A stretch of 64,000 nucleotides of DNA from Streptomyces sp. L-9-10 (GCF_004151105.1 NZ_PHRF01000146.1:1-64000), one strand, 5' to 3'. Positions 9,031-17,711 are shown, counted from the stretch's first letter. Notes: a model not told the origin generated them from the letters alone. Translations and numbers: made by a program.

Positions 9031-9279
9031 TCCGCCCTTGAGTTCGGGCACGTAGTTGTAGATGGTGTTGCGGGAGACGCCGAGGAGCTTGGCGATCGAG
9101 AACTCCTCGCGTTCGGCGTTCTTGCCAGACTTCTCGTCGGACCTCTTGTCGGAGAAGATCCGGATGCACCCGGCTCCGGTGAGTGCATGAATCTGCCGGT
9201 CGAGCAGTTGCCCCTTTGCGGTCCAGCTGCGGTCGTAGTGGATGACGTGGCCGGCGCGGGTGAGGGTCAGGCCGGTTCC
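9031..9279 (-). pseudogene. chimeric scrap: SNF2 helicase motif joined to a serine resolvase fragment
   Basis: Read leftward, GTGLTLTRAGHVIHYDRSW (about 9279-9220) resembles the helicase motif V/VI region of SNF2-type ATPases. Two residues later the frame continues as QLLDRQIHALTGAGCIRIF and SDKRSDEKSGKN, the N-terminal region of Tn3-type resolvases, then as their C-terminal helix-turn-helix (FSIAKLLGVSRNTIYNYVPEL) with the catalytic core missing. One open frame thus contains pieces of at least two genes. It is unlikely to be functional. Confidence 0.6.
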
Positions 9280-9337
9280 GGGCGTCGGCCTGCTGGAGTG
9301 CGCCCGGCGGTCGAACCCGGCGGGGATGCCTGACCGG

Positions 9338-10120
9338 TCAACCGGCGGCTCCGAAGGGGGTGATCTCGATTTTTCCCTCACACGGGTAGAGGTTCGGGAA
9401 GGGGGCCAGGGTCAGTGCCCGGGAGTCGCCCGGCACCCGGATATCCGCGCCGTAGGGAGACCATTCGAAGGGAGTGCCGACGCAGGTGTGCATGCCACCC
9501 CCTTCCCAGACCAGCGTGAACGAGGTGGTGTCGCCCGGGGCGAGGAGGACGTCGGGAAGGGCATCCACGGATGACCGGGTGACCGAGAAGGAGCGGGGCC
9601 CTGACGTGCTCTGTGGCTTGCCGCAGGCGGGCGAGGGATCGTTTGCGGCGCAGCCCTGGATGGTGGTGTCGCCAAAGAACGTGATGTCAGGCCAGCCTCG
9701 AAGCCGGCACGGGGCGGCGGACTTGTTGCGCAGCAGGATCGGGGTGGCAAACCAGCCCGGCTGACTGCTTGATGGCGGGCCGCTACGTCCCTCCGATGTC
9801 GTCAGATCGTTGGCCGCACATGCAGGGGCGCGGTCCTGGGCGGGCGCTGCTGTGCGGGCCGGCGGGTTCGTGGGTGTCGACTCTTGGCGGGGTGTCGTTC
9901 TCTCGCCCGGCGTCGCTTGCCTGCTCGGGACGGCTGGACTGGCCGACCGCGAGGGGGGCTTGCGTTCTGGGGAACTCGATGGCTCGGTGGTGCCGGGGCG
10001 AGCAGTTGCGTAGGTGGTCGGGACCTCCGAGACGGTCGGGCGCACGGCACCACCACAGGCCGCGGTTGCGGTCACCAGGAGTCCGACCGCCAGAAAACGT
10101 CCTCCACCAAGCGTCATCAT
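9338..10120 (-). CDS. secreted lipoprotein with a DUF4232-like domain
   Basis: The start chosen is the first of two adjacent ATGs (10120), placing a short lipoprotein signal with lipobox TAAC ahead of Cys-Gly-Gly; a GTG at 10153 is the alternative. After the signal comes about 75 residues of Pro/Ser/Thr-rich linker, then a globular domain whose CRLRGWPDITFF, four further cysteines and final PCEGKIEITPF fit the DUF4232 pattern of actinobacterial cell-envelope lipoproteins. It should be anchored on the outside of the membrane. Function is unknown. Genome neighbours give no hint. Confidence 0.8.
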   Translation of the reverse strand: MMTLGGGRFLAVGLLVTATAACGGAVRPTVSEVPTTYATARPGTTEPSSSPERKPPSRSASPAVPSRQATPGERTTPRQESTPTNPPARTAAPAQDRAPACAANDLTTSEGRSGPPSSSQPGWFATPILLRNKSAAPCRLRGWPDITFFGDTTIQGCAANDPSPACGKPQSTSGPRSFSVTRSSVDALPDVLLAPGDTTSFTLVWEGGGMHTCVGTPFEWSPYGADIRVPGDSRALTLAPFPNLYPCEGKIEITPFGAAG

Positions 10121-10153
10121 GACGGGAAAAATATCCGCCTTCGCCACCGCCAC

Positions 10154-10723
10154 CGGAGTGTGTTTTCAAGTCTGCATGAGCTCTTTGTCCGCCGTTCACC
10201 ATCACCACCCGACCAGCCCAGAGCCGCAAATCATCATCGACGACACGATCCCCGAACTGAGCTGAAGACCCGTCAGCGGACACGACGGTGTTCGTAGACC
10301 GCGCGGGACAGCGCGTCCGTAGCTGCCTGGGCGCGGTCGGCGTCCCGGCCCTGATCGACGGCGCCCAAGGCGTCAGCCGCCGAGACCCGGACGGCCAGGA
10401 AACCCGCGGCCGGTGGCGCGCGCTCGTCATCACCCGGCCCGAACACCTGCACGCCGCACATGGAGAACCCCGCCCCGACGCAAGGGACCCCCAGGTCGTC
10501 CTTCCGTCGGGGCGGCGTCCAGCGCGGCGAGGCTCCCGTTGGAAGAGCCAGGCAGGCGCCAACGGCTCAGGGGCTGAGGTCCAGGACGCGTACGGGTTCG
10601 CCTTCCCGCCAGGCCGGGACGGTGGTCGCGACGACCGCTCCGGCCGGCCGTGCGGGAGTGGGCTGAACCGCGTGCTGGCTGTGGGCCGCCGCCCAGGTCT
10701 CCCCCCATCCTGAACGGAACGCA
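10154..10723. other. 570-base region without an intact gene
   Basis: A leftward frame ending at 10273 reads GAGFSMCGVQVFGPGDD and DALSRAVYEHRRVR, which could be the 3' end of a lost gene, but it has no identifiable start or family. The sequence around 10570-10720 lies just beyond the broken end of the DHFR-like pseudogene. I see no repeats or RNA genes. Confidence 0.3.
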
Positions 10724-11219
10724 CCTTGGCCGACAGCGCGATCGAGAACTCGTCGATCAGGCCGGCGTTCACGTACTCCAGGATCGTCGCGCCGCCGCCC
10801 GCGATGCGGACCCCCCCCGGTCGCCGGCGGCCTCACGGGCCTGGTCAAGTGCGGGCTGCCGTCGTTGACGAAATGGAAGATGGTCCCGCCCGGCCGCTCC
10901 CAGGGTCACGCTTCTTGTGCGTCACGACGAAGACCGGCCTGTGGAACGGCGCCTCCTCCGGCCACATCTGCTCGCCGGCGTCGAACATGCGCTTACCCAT
11001 CACGCTCGCGCCGGTGCGCTCGAACATCTCCCGCACGATGTCGTTGTCACGCCCTTCCTCGCCGCCCTCGCCCAGCTTCAGGTTCTCGCGGAAGAACCGC
11101 TGCGGGAAGATCCGCTGCCGCAGCTCCATCCACTGCCGCCCCATCAAGTCCTCGGAGGACTCGGGCGCGATGAAACCGTCCAGCGACGTCGACACGCTGA
11201 AGAACACCTACCCGGCCAT
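10724..11219 (-). pseudogene. DHFR-like (RibD C-terminal domain) reductase pseudogene
   Basis: The ancestral start is ATG 11219-11217, overlapping the TGA of the SRPBCC gene as TGATG, but codon 4 is TAG. After it the frame reads VFFSVSTSLDGFIAPE, the typical start of the dihydrofolate-reductase-like family, then GASVMGKRMFDAGEQMWPEE and PVFVVTHKKRDP. A frameshift near 10880 breaks the rest; pieces appear in other frames (FHFVNDG, then NAGLIDEFSIALSAKV near 10770-10724), after which the gene is cut off. It has one nonsense mutation, at least two frameshifts and a 3' truncation. Confidence 0.8.
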
Positions 11220-11725
11220 CAGCCCTCCGCTCCCTTCCGAACGATCTCCGTGACGTAGGCCGCCAGGTTGCTCAGGGTCTGCCGGCCGCCCTCGATCGCG
11301 TGGTACTTCTCGATTGCCTCGTCGCGCAGCGCCTTGGTCGGGAACACCGTGCGCATCTCGATCCGGGTCGCCGCGCCGTCGGGTTCGAACGTGAGGACCG
11401 ACTCGAAGGCGTTCGGGGCGTCGCGGGTCTCACCGTGGAGCATCGCGATCCGCTCCGGCGGGGCGATCTCGGTCCAGGAGATCCACTCCTGGTAGTCCGT
11501 CCCGTCCGGTCCGTGCATCACGAAGTCCCACACCCCGCCGACGCGGAACTCGAACGCCCGCGTGGTGGTGGTGAACCCCTCCGGTCCCCACCATCGCGAC
11601 AGGTGCCGCACCTCGGTGAACGCCTCGAACACCAGCTCCCGTGGGGCGCTGATGGCTCGGGAGATCACAATTTCGCGATCAGCCGTCGCGGACTGCGCCG
11701 TCGTGTCCCGTCCTGCCGCTGCCAT
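11219..11725 (-). CDS. SRPBCC/AHSA1-type START-fold protein
   Basis: A complete 168-residue protein with the AHSA1/CalC hallmark segments: ISRAISAPRELVFEAFTE, HLSRWWGPEGFTTTT, GVWDFVMHGPDG, and a closing helix ending NLAAYVTEIV. These proteins have a hydrophobic ligand cavity. They are commonly encoded next to an ArsR repressor, exactly as here, with GGAGGAG of its ribosome site overlapping the repressor stop. The downstream DHFR-like gene was translationally coupled through TGATG. The ligand is unknown. Confidence 0.9.
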   Translation of the reverse strand: MAAAGRDTTAQSATADREIVISRAISAPRELVFEAFTEVRHLSRWWGPEGFTTTTRAFEFRVGGVWDFVMHGPDGTDYQEWISWTEIAPPERIAMLHGETRDAPNAFESVLTFEPDGAATRIEMRTVFPTKALRDEAIEKYHAIEGGRQTLSNLAAYVTEIVRKGAEG

Positions 11726-11728
11726 CGG

Positions 11729-12070
11729 TCACTCCTCCTGTTTTTCCTGCTTGAGGTCCTGCACGTACTCATCCAGCCGGTCGAATCTCTCGTTCCAGAA
11801 CCGCTCGAACCCGCAGGTCCACTCGTGGACCGGTCGCAGCCCGCGGGCGTCAAGGCCGTACAGGCGCTGCTTGCCTACCTTGCGGTCCCGCACCAGCCCC
11901 ACCTCCCGGAGCACCCGCAGGTGCTTGGACGCCCCCGGCTGGGTCATCCCCAACTCCTGGGCCAACTCGGTCACCGGCCGCTCACCCGCCCGCAGCATCA
12001 GCAGGATCTCCCGGCGCTGCGGCTCGGCGATCGCGTTGAAGACGTCCGACGTCGTCGCTGCTCGTGCCAT
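11729..12070 (-). CDS. ArsR-family winged-helix repressor
   Basis: A 113-residue repressor when started at ATG 12070 (MARAATTSDVF); ATG 12082 would add four residues. The winged helix is clear: AIAEPQRREILLML, then TELAQELGMTQPGASKHLRVL as recognition region and GLVRDRKVGKQRLYGL as the wing. No cysteine pair of metal-sensing ArsR proteins is present, so it is probably the organic-ligand type that accompanies SRPBCC proteins. It heads a leftward operon with the SRPBCC gene and the DHFR-like pseudogene, and a palindrome lies directly upstream. Confidence 0.92.
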   Translation of the reverse strand: MARAATTSDVFNAIAEPQRREILLMLRAGERPVTELAQELGMTQPGASKHLRVLREVGLVRDRKVGKQRLYGLDARGLRPVHEWTCGFERFWNERFDRLDEYVQDLKQEKQEE

Positions 12071-12085
12071 GAGTTTCATCATATT

Positions 12086-12095
12086 CCGATATCGG
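12086..12095. promoter_or_regulatory. palindromic operator candidate upstream of arsR-like gene
   Basis: CCGATATCGG is a perfect 10-bp palindrome inside the A+T-richer ATTCCGATATCGGCAT, 16 bases from the likely start. Its position fits autoregulation. Confidence 0.5.
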
Positions 12096-12289
12096 CATGC
12101 GTCAAGCCGGAGGAATCAAGCGGGCCTCGAGTCTTGTCAGGTGACAATCGTGACCCCTTGTCAGCGACTGCGGAAACCGAGCGATGACAGGTCCCGGTGA
12201 CCGGCGCGACTGGCCTGGCCCAGGCGGAATCCGTCACGCCTCGTGTTCGGAACCGAGTAGTTCAGGCCGCCGCAGGACGGGCGGTTCCG

Positions 12290-12667
12290 GGAGCCGACGT
12301 CGACTGCTGCGCTCACCGCGACGAGATCGGCTGGGCCACAACCTGGATGAATGAGGCGAACAAGCGGACAGGACCTGTGCTCGGTCTGCCTGAACTGCCG
12401 TTCGTCGACTTCGGTAACGCCCTGCTCAACGAGCGCCCTGATGGAGTCCATTGGAAGTCCGAACCGTTGGTGGAGTACGCCAACGGCCGACCGTTCGCTT
12501 GGGTGGACGACGAACAGGGCGACGCGGATCAAGCACACGTGGCTGCCGGTCACCGCGCACCCGCCTTGCTCCACCACGTCAATCTGCGGAACGGCCTGCG
12601 GAACGGCGATTTCGCTACCCTCGCGGCCTTCGCAGCGTCCATCGAACCGTCGTCGGGCACTCCCTGA
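12290..12667 (+). pseudogene. HAD-like conserved hypothetical, N-terminally truncated
   Basis: The frame ending at 12667 carries IGWATTWMNEANKR, GPVLGLPELPFVDF, VHWKSEPLVEYANGRPFAWV (ending DDE) and ALLHHVNLRNGL, matching a common actinobacterial HAD-like protein in which WATTW and AWVDDE are conserved. The N-terminal motif with the catalytic Asp is missing; the sequence before about 12290 does not fit. It is therefore likely dead, although an ATG at 12197 keeps the frame open. Confidence 0.6.
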
Positions 12668-13017
12668 GCGGCAAGCGACCATGCCTGGTTCAGAGAATTC
12701 GAAACCCTGCTCACCTGGGTCGCCGTTATCCTCATGACCCGCCGCATCACCCGCGGGACCGGCAGCCTCGACCGCCTCCCCACCCCAGACCCTCCGGGCC
12801 ACCTGACATCTGTTACCGAACGTCACCCGAAACGCGGATCAACACGGGCTGAGCTTGACAACAGGTGCTGACAGCTCTCCGATCGCGAGTACGCCACTTG
12901 AAGACGCCCAGTTCGGACTCCTGGTCGCCGAACCCGCCGGTGGTGCCCCCCGGGTAGCTCTTGGGCGGCTCTTGTAGTCAGGCTCGCGGGGCCAGGACCA
13001 GGTGGCCGGTAACCCGA
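12668..13017 (+). other. 350-base region with a possible transposase C-terminal scrap
   Basis: A rightward frame at about 12677-12760 reads DHAWFREFETLLTWVAVILM followed by TRRITR. This looks like the hydrophobic C-terminal end of an IS transposase, but no family can be fixed. The rest shows nothing recognisable. Confidence 0.3.
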
Positions 13018-13971
13018 TCACAGGACGAGCATGAGCTTGCCGCCGGGCCGACGGGACTGGCTGAGCCTGGCCGCCTCCTGGATCTGGTCGAGCGTGTAGG
13101 TGCGGGCGACCGATACGACGAGAACGCCTTCGCCGGCCAGCCGGGCGAACTCGCCTATCAGGTCGTAGCGCATCTCGATGTGAGTGATCCGGGTGCCCAG
13201 CTCGGTCGCGGCGGCGAAGTCAGAGACGGTGAGGACGCGGTCGGGGTTCCCGGTCAGCTTTATCAAGGTCGGCAGCGAGCCGCCGGCCGGGCTGGCCTGG
13301 TCGGCGCGGTCGATCCGGCCGCCGGTCGGGGCCGTGTCCAGGGCGCGGTCCACGCGGCCTCCAGCCAGTGCGGCGACGCGTTCGGCCATGCCGTCGCCGT
13401 AGCCGGTCACCCGGGCGCCGATCTCTTCCAGGGCTGCGGCCCGCGTCGGCCCGGCGGTGGCGATCACCCGAATACCCCGGTGCAGCGCGAAGCGCACCGC
13501 CGCTTCACCCACGGTGGAGCCCGCGCCATGGACGAGCAGCAGCTCACCCGGCTGGACGCCGAGGTCGTCGAGCGCATGCCATGCCGTCTCGGCAGCCATC
13601 GGCAGCGCGGCGGCCTGCTCGGCGGTGACGCCCTCGGGAATGTGCGCCCAGGCCGCCATCAGCGCGTACTCGGCGGCCCCGGCTGTCGGGCCGTCGAAGG
13701 TCGCCGGGCCGAACACACGGTCGCCGATCTCGACGCCGATGACCCCCTCACCGAGCGCGTCGACCGTGCCCGCGACCTCGACGCCGAGCCCGCGCGGCAG
13801 CGGCGGCAGCCGGTCGGCGAGCAGGCCGTCGACCACCGCCCAGTCGGCCGGGTTCAGGCCGCACGCGCGCACGGCGATCCGGATCTGGCCGGGGCGCGGC
13901 TCCGGCTTCGGGACGTCGCGCAGCACGATCACGTCCGGGGAGCCGAACCGGTTGAACTGAAGGGCCTTCAT
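13018..13971 (-). CDS. NADP-dependent zinc-less quinone oxidoreductase (MDR family), paralogue 1
   Basis: A complete 317-residue medium-chain reductase: MKALQFNRFGSPDVI N-terminus, GLNPADW, GVEVAGTV, the NADP-binding VHGAGSTVGEAAV and the closing GGKLMLVL. The zinc-ligand cysteines of alcohol dehydrogenases are absent, so it belongs with quinone oxidoreductases. Start ATG 13971 has a GGAG site. It is transcribed away from a TetR gene 84 bases off, and two copies of a palindrome in the gap make it the likely target of that repressor. It probably reduces a quinone or enone. Three similar paralogues occur in this window. Confidence 0.92.
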   Translation of the reverse strand: MKALQFNRFGSPDVIVLRDVPKPEPRPGQIRIAVRACGLNPADWAVVDGLLADRLPPLPRGLGVEVAGTVDALGEGVIGVEIGDRVFGPATFDGPTAGAAEYALMAAWAHIPEGVTAEQAAALPMAAETAWHALDDLGVQPGELLLVHGAGSTVGEAAVRFALHRGIRVIATAGPTRAAALEEIGARVTGYGDGMAERVAALAGGRVDRALDTAPTGGRIDRADQASPAGGSLPTLIKLTGNPDRVLTVSDFAAATELGTRITHIEMRYDLIGEFARLAGEGVLVVSVARTYTLDQIQEAARLSQSRRPGGKLMLVL

Positions 13972-13989
13972 GACGATCTCCTACATCAC

Positions 13990-14040
13990 GACAGCATCTG
14001 TTGTCATCAACCTAGCATCACGACGACAGCGTCTGCTGTC
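13990..14040. promoter_or_regulatory. two tandem TetR-type operators
   Basis: GACAGCATCTGTTGTC (13990-14005) and GACAGCGTCTGCTGTC (14025-14040) are two near-identical dyads spaced 35 bases centre to centre in the divergent gap. The second is a perfect 6+6 palindrome. The second copy ends 15 bases before the TetR start, fitting joint repression of both genes. Confidence 0.8.
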
Positions 14041-14054
14041 ATATGCTGGTGGGC

Positions 14055-14627
14055 ATGCCGAGATGGGAGTCAGACGCACAGGGCCGGCTCGAGCGCGCGG
14101 CGCTCGAACTGTTCGAGAAGCAAGGGTTCGAACGCACCTCGGTCGCACAGATCGCACGCACCGCCGGCCTGACCGAGCGCTCCTTCTACCGCTACTTCCC
14201 CGACAAGCGGGAAGTCCTCTTCGCCGGCGACGAGCTCCAGGCCCACCTCGTCGCCCAGGTCGAAGCGGCCGACCCGGACCTCACGCCGATCGAGGCGCTG
14301 CTGACCGCGCTGGGGACCGCCGACGAGATCTTTCGCCCGCGCGAGTTCCTGCTGCGCCGCGTCAGAGTGATCGCCGCCAGCCCGGCACTGGCCGAGCGCG
14401 ATCTGATCAAGCTCGCCGACATCGCCGACGCGCTGGCACGGGCGCTCGAGCGCCGCGGCATCGAGCCCGGCAAGGCACGCTTCATCATCGACGTGGCGGT
14501 AGCGGTCTCCCGGCGCGCCACGTCCCGCTGGCTGGCCGACCCGGACGCGGCCCTCTCCGAGCTCGTCGCCCAGACCGCCGCCGAACTGCGTGAGGCGGTC
14601 GCGCCGCCGGCCCCGACGGTCGGCTGA
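14055..14627 (+). CDS. TetR-family repressor
   Basis: A 190-residue TetR regulator. The start is placed at ATG 14055 (MPRWESDAQGRL), with GGTGGG upstream; ATG 14043 would add four residues. The DNA-binding domain is textbook: RLERAALELFEKQGFERTSV, QIARTAGLTERSFYRYFPDK. The C-terminal ligand domain is helical. It is divergent from quinone oxidoreductase 1 with two palindromes between, so it should repress both and be released by the oxidoreductase substrate. Confidence 0.92.
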   Translation: MPRWESDAQGRLERAALELFEKQGFERTSVAQIARTAGLTERSFYRYFPDKREVLFAGDELQAHLVAQVEAADPDLTPIEALLTALGTADEIFRPREFLLRRVRVIAASPALAERDLIKLADIADALARALERRGIEPGKARFIIDVAVAVSRRATSRWLADPDAALSELVAQTAAELREAVAPPAPTVG

Positions 14628-14889
14628 GTCTGCCGCAAAGAGGGGCAGCGCCCAAAATGGCGGGCAGCGGCGGTTCAGGCTCTTTGGTCCCGAGTGAAAC
14701 GTCTGGCCATGAGGGTGACGGGGGCAGAAGTCGGCGGCCGTGAGGTGGGGCCTGTGCAGCGCGTCGCTGTAGAGCCGCATCTCGCGAGTCGTGCACCGCT
14801 GGTGCAGCGAGGAGCGCCACTTCGCTCTGACTGATTGTGGGCTCCGCGGATGCGGGCAGCGGGAGCGGGTCTGTGCCGAGAGCCCGCCG

Positions 14890-15459
14890 TCAGCACAAGG
14901 CGGTGGCCGCCCGCACTTCGGTGAGTGTCCGCCGCGCGAGTTCGGCGAAGTCGTCGCGGTTGGTCGTGTCCCTCCAGCGCTCGTAGGCGATCTTCCAGGC
15001 GAGCGCGCCCAGTTCGGCGGTTACGCGTGAGGTCAGGTCGGGAACGCCGCGGCGCTTGAGTGCGTCGATCATCGATGCGATGAGGCCGAGTTCCTTCAGT
15101 GCCTCGCGTTCACGCAATTCCGGGTTGGCGGCGATCACTGCCGATCTCCGGGCGCTGAATTCGCGTCGATCGGAGGGGAAGGCTTCCCTGCCGATCGCGT
15201 CCAGAGCATGCGCCACTGCTTCGAGGGGGCTGGCCCCGGCTGGTGCCGTGTCGATCCCGTCGACGAGCAGTCCGGTCATCGTGCCCCCGCCGAAGAGCAC
15301 CTCTCGCTTGTCCGGGAAGTGCCGGAAGAAGGTGCTCTTCGTCAGCCCGGCGCGCTCTGTGATCTCGATGACCGTCGTGTTCTCGTAGCCCCGTTCCTCG
15401 AACAGTTCAAGGGCGGCGACGAGCAGTCGCTCGGGTGCGTGGGGTTGCCAGCGTGCCAT
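14890..15459 (-). CDS. TetR-family repressor
   Basis: A 189-residue regulator if started at ATG 15459 (MARWQPHAPERL); ATG 15468 is possible, while ATG 15513 lies inside the operator and is unlikely. DNA-binding helices are clear: RLLVAALELFEERGYENTTV, ITERAGLTKSTFFRHFPDK. It is similar in plan to the TetR at 14055 but recognises a different palindrome. It is divergent from quinone oxidoreductase 2. Confidence 0.92.
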   Translation of the reverse strand: MARWQPHAPERLLVAALELFEERGYENTTVIEITERAGLTKSTFFRHFPDKREVLFGGGTMTGLLVDGIDTAPAGASPLEAVAHALDAIGREAFPSDRREFSARRSAVIAANPELREREALKELGLIASMIDALKRRGVPDLTSRVTAELGALAWKIAYERWRDTTNRDDFAELARRTLTEVRAATALC

Positions 15460-15473
15460 GGGGGACATCTTAC

Positions 15474-15518
15474 GGGACTTGGTGCCGTCACCCATGTATG
15501 GTGATGGGACCAAGTCCC
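15474..15518. promoter_or_regulatory. long dyad operator in the divergent promoter
   Basis: GGGACTTGGT (15474-15483) and ACCAAGTCCC (15509-15518) are perfect inverted repeats; the sequence between them continues the dyad imperfectly (TCACC with GGTGA). It lies between the TetR start and the oxidoreductase at 15544 and is unrelated to the 13990-14040 operator. Confidence 0.8.
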
Positions 15519-15543
15519 GTCACTTTGTCTACTGGAGGTACTC

Positions 15544-16488
15544 ATGAGCCGGGCTGTTGTCTACGAGACGTTCGGTGGTCCCGAAGTGCTGGAAGTACGG
15601 GAGGTTCCGGAACCCCATACCGGGCCGGGCGAGGTCCGCGTCCATGTCACGGCCGCCGGTCTGAATCCCATGGACTGGGGCATCGCCTCGCAGCCCGAGG
15701 TCGCGGCCCGGTTCGGCATCAGCGTGCCGTCCGGCTTTGGGTATGACTTTGCCGGGGTCGTCGACGAGGTCGGCGCCCGCGCCACGGGTTTCGCTGTAGG
15801 TGACCGTGTCTACGGCGGCGCGCAGGGTAGGGCCGCTGCCGATTTCGTGGTGGTCAAGACGCCCACCGAGGCGCACGAGCCGCTCTGGCGCACGCCGGAG
15901 GGCATCAGCGACGAGGTGGCGGCCACGCTTCCGGTAGCCGGCATGACCGCCGCCGCCGCGTTGGCCGCGATCGACCTGCGGTCCGGCGACACCGTCCTGG
16001 TCGGTGGCGCCGCGGGCGGTGTGGGCGTGTTCGCCATACAGCTCGCGAAGCTCGCCGGCGCCAGAGTGATCGGGACCGCCGCGCAGGGCACGTTCGAGTT
16101 CCTGCGCCAGTTCGGTGCCGAGCCCGTGGCCTACGGCCCCGGACTGGCAGACCGGGTACGGGCCCTGGCTCCGGAGGGCGTGACCGCGGCAACCGACCTG
16201 TTCGGCATCGAAACGGCCGAGACCGCGCTCGCGCTCGGCGTGCCGCCCGAGCGGATCTCCACGATCGCCGCGGGGCCCAATCCTCCCGGCGGCGTTCGCG
16301 CGACTGGTGGTTTCGACGCGAGCCCGGACGCCATGGAGCGGATCAGCGACGCGATTCTCGCCGGCGCAATCACCGTACCGATCGCCGCGACCTTCCCGAT
16401 CGGGCAGATCCACGATGCCGTGACACTGCAAGCCGGACGTCACGTCCACGGCAAGGTCGTGATCAGGCTGCGGCCAGGGCTTCACTGA
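15544..16488 (+). CDS. NADP-dependent quinone oxidoreductase (MDR family), paralogue 2
   Basis: A complete 314-residue zinc-less medium-chain reductase with GGAGG six bases before ATG 15544. Motifs: GLNPMDWGIA, GYDFAGVV, GGAAGGVGVFAIQLAKLAGA (NADP site) and HGKVVIRL near the end. It is repressed presumably by the divergent TetR through the 15474-15518 dyad. The SDR gene at 16662 follows on the same strand and may be co-transcribed. The substrate is unknown. Confidence 0.92.
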   Translation: MSRAVVYETFGGPEVLEVREVPEPHTGPGEVRVHVTAAGLNPMDWGIASQPEVAARFGISVPSGFGYDFAGVVDEVGARATGFAVGDRVYGGAQGRAAADFVVVKTPTEAHEPLWRTPEGISDEVAATLPVAGMTAAAALAAIDLRSGDTVLVGGAAGGVGVFAIQLAKLAGARVIGTAAQGTFEFLRQFGAEPVAYGPGLADRVRALAPEGVTAATDLFGIETAETALALGVPPERISTIAAGPNPPGGVRATGGFDASPDAMERISDAILAGAITVPIAATFPIGQIHDAVTLQAGRHVHGKVVIRLRPGLH

Positions 16489-16661
16489 ACACCCCGCCAC
16501 GCCCTACCCGCCGGGAGCGAGTGCCCGCAACACGTTCACCGCCTTCTTCGGCGGGGCCTGCCGGCGCCGTGCTCGCGCGTCGCACTCGACGCCGTCCGGC
16601 CAAGAGTGGCCCGCCGGGGCGAGAACCATCACGCCTATTCCACAGACAGGAGACGTTCGAC

Positions 16662-17402
16662 ATGGGCAGGTACGAAGGCAAGAAGGTCGTCATCACGGGA
16701 GGCAGCAGCGGCTTGGGCCTGGCCACTGCCCGGTCACTCGTGGACGAAGGCGCGCGCGTGCTGATTACCGGGCGCGACCAGGACAAGCTGAGTGCCGCCC
16801 GTGACCAACTCGGCGAGAACGCGATCGCGGTCCGCAGCGACGCGGCGTCACTGCCTCACATCGATGCGCTGGCTGACCGGGTAAAGGCCGAGTTCGGCAC
16901 GGTCGACGCCCTGTTCGCCAATGCCGGGGTCACCGGCTCCGCACCGTTCGAGGCAACGAGTGAGGAGTTGTACGACCAACTGCTGACCACTAACGCCAAG
17001 GGACCGTACTTCACCGTGCAGAAGCTCGCTCCGCTGCTGGCAGAGGGCAGCGGGGTGGTGCTCACGACCTCGGCCGTCAACGTGCTGGGCCTGCCGATGC
17101 TCAGCGCGTACGCGGCCAGCAAGGCGGCACTACGCTCGATGACCCGCAGCCTGGCCCGTGAACTTCTCCCGCGAAAAATTCGCGTCAACGCGGTCAGCCC
17201 CGGCCCGATCGACACCGGGATCATGGATCAGTCAATGCCCCGGCAGTCGGCCGAGGAGACGAAGGCGCTTGTCGCGCAGATCCCCATGCTGCGACTGGGG
17301 ACCCCGTCCGAAGTGACCAAGGCTGCGCTCTTTCTCGCGTTTGATGCCACCTACACCACCGGCACCGAACTCGCCGTGGACGGCGGTGGCACGCAGCTCT
17401 GA
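16662..17402 (+). CDS. short-chain dehydrogenase/reductase
   Basis: A complete 246-residue classical SDR with an ACAGGAGA ribosome site. Cofactor motif TGGSSGLG at about residues 12-19, NAG motif in LFANAGVTG, active-site Ser in TTSAVNV and catalytic YAASK. The C-terminus TGTELAVDGGGTQL is typical. It lies 173 bases behind quinone oxidoreductase 2 and could belong to the same TetR-controlled unit. A MITE has inserted 108 bases downstream. Confidence 0.93.
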   Translation: MGRYEGKKVVITGGSSGLGLATARSLVDEGARVLITGRDQDKLSAARDQLGENAIAVRSDAASLPHIDALADRVKAEFGTVDALFANAGVTGSAPFEATSEELYDQLLTTNAKGPYFTVQKLAPLLAEGSGVVLTTSAVNVLGLPMLSAYAASKAALRSMTRSLARELLPRKIRVNAVSPGPIDTGIMDQSMPRQSAEETKALVAQIPMLRLGTPSEVTKAALFLAFDATYTTGTELAVDGGGTQL

Positions 17403-17509
17403 CACCCAACACCAACGAAGACCCTGGTCGCGGACCCGGCGCATCACCCCGACTCGCCGGCACGTGCGAGGTCCAGTACAAACCCGGCGAACTTATGCGG
17501 GTCAGAGCA

Positions 17510-17708
17510 CTAGGGCCTCTCGTTTGGATCATGCCGGGCTCGCGTGCCCTGGCACCGCGCCTCGCCGCGTTGTCGTCGGTCACCAGGGCTCCGCCATGGC
17601 TCCCTCCTCCGCCTTGCGATCCTCCCCCGTAGCCTGAACGGCACGGGAGGGACCCCCTCCACCAGACCCCGCTCCCTGATCCGGCCTGATCCAAACGAAA
17701 GACCCTAG
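17510..17708. mobile_element. MITE copy 1 (199 bp), full length
   Basis: Bounded on both sides by CTAG (17510-17513 and 17705-17708). Terminal inverted repeats begin GGCCTCTCGTTTGGATCA at the left and, read inward from the right, GGTCTTTCGTTTGGATCA. It has no coding capacity. Its reverse complement is nearly identical to the copy at 48676-48841, with a 33-base extra internal segment, and its first about 98 bases equal copy 3 at 57245. CTAG is the expected target duplication. Ends suggest mobilisation by an IS5-type transposase elsewhere. Confidence 0.85.
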
Positions 17709-17711
17709 CTG

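Noticed and set aside
12161..12826. 221-codon leftward frame opposite the HAD-like remnant
   Set aside because: The rightward frame carries the recognisable conserved segments; the leftward one does not.
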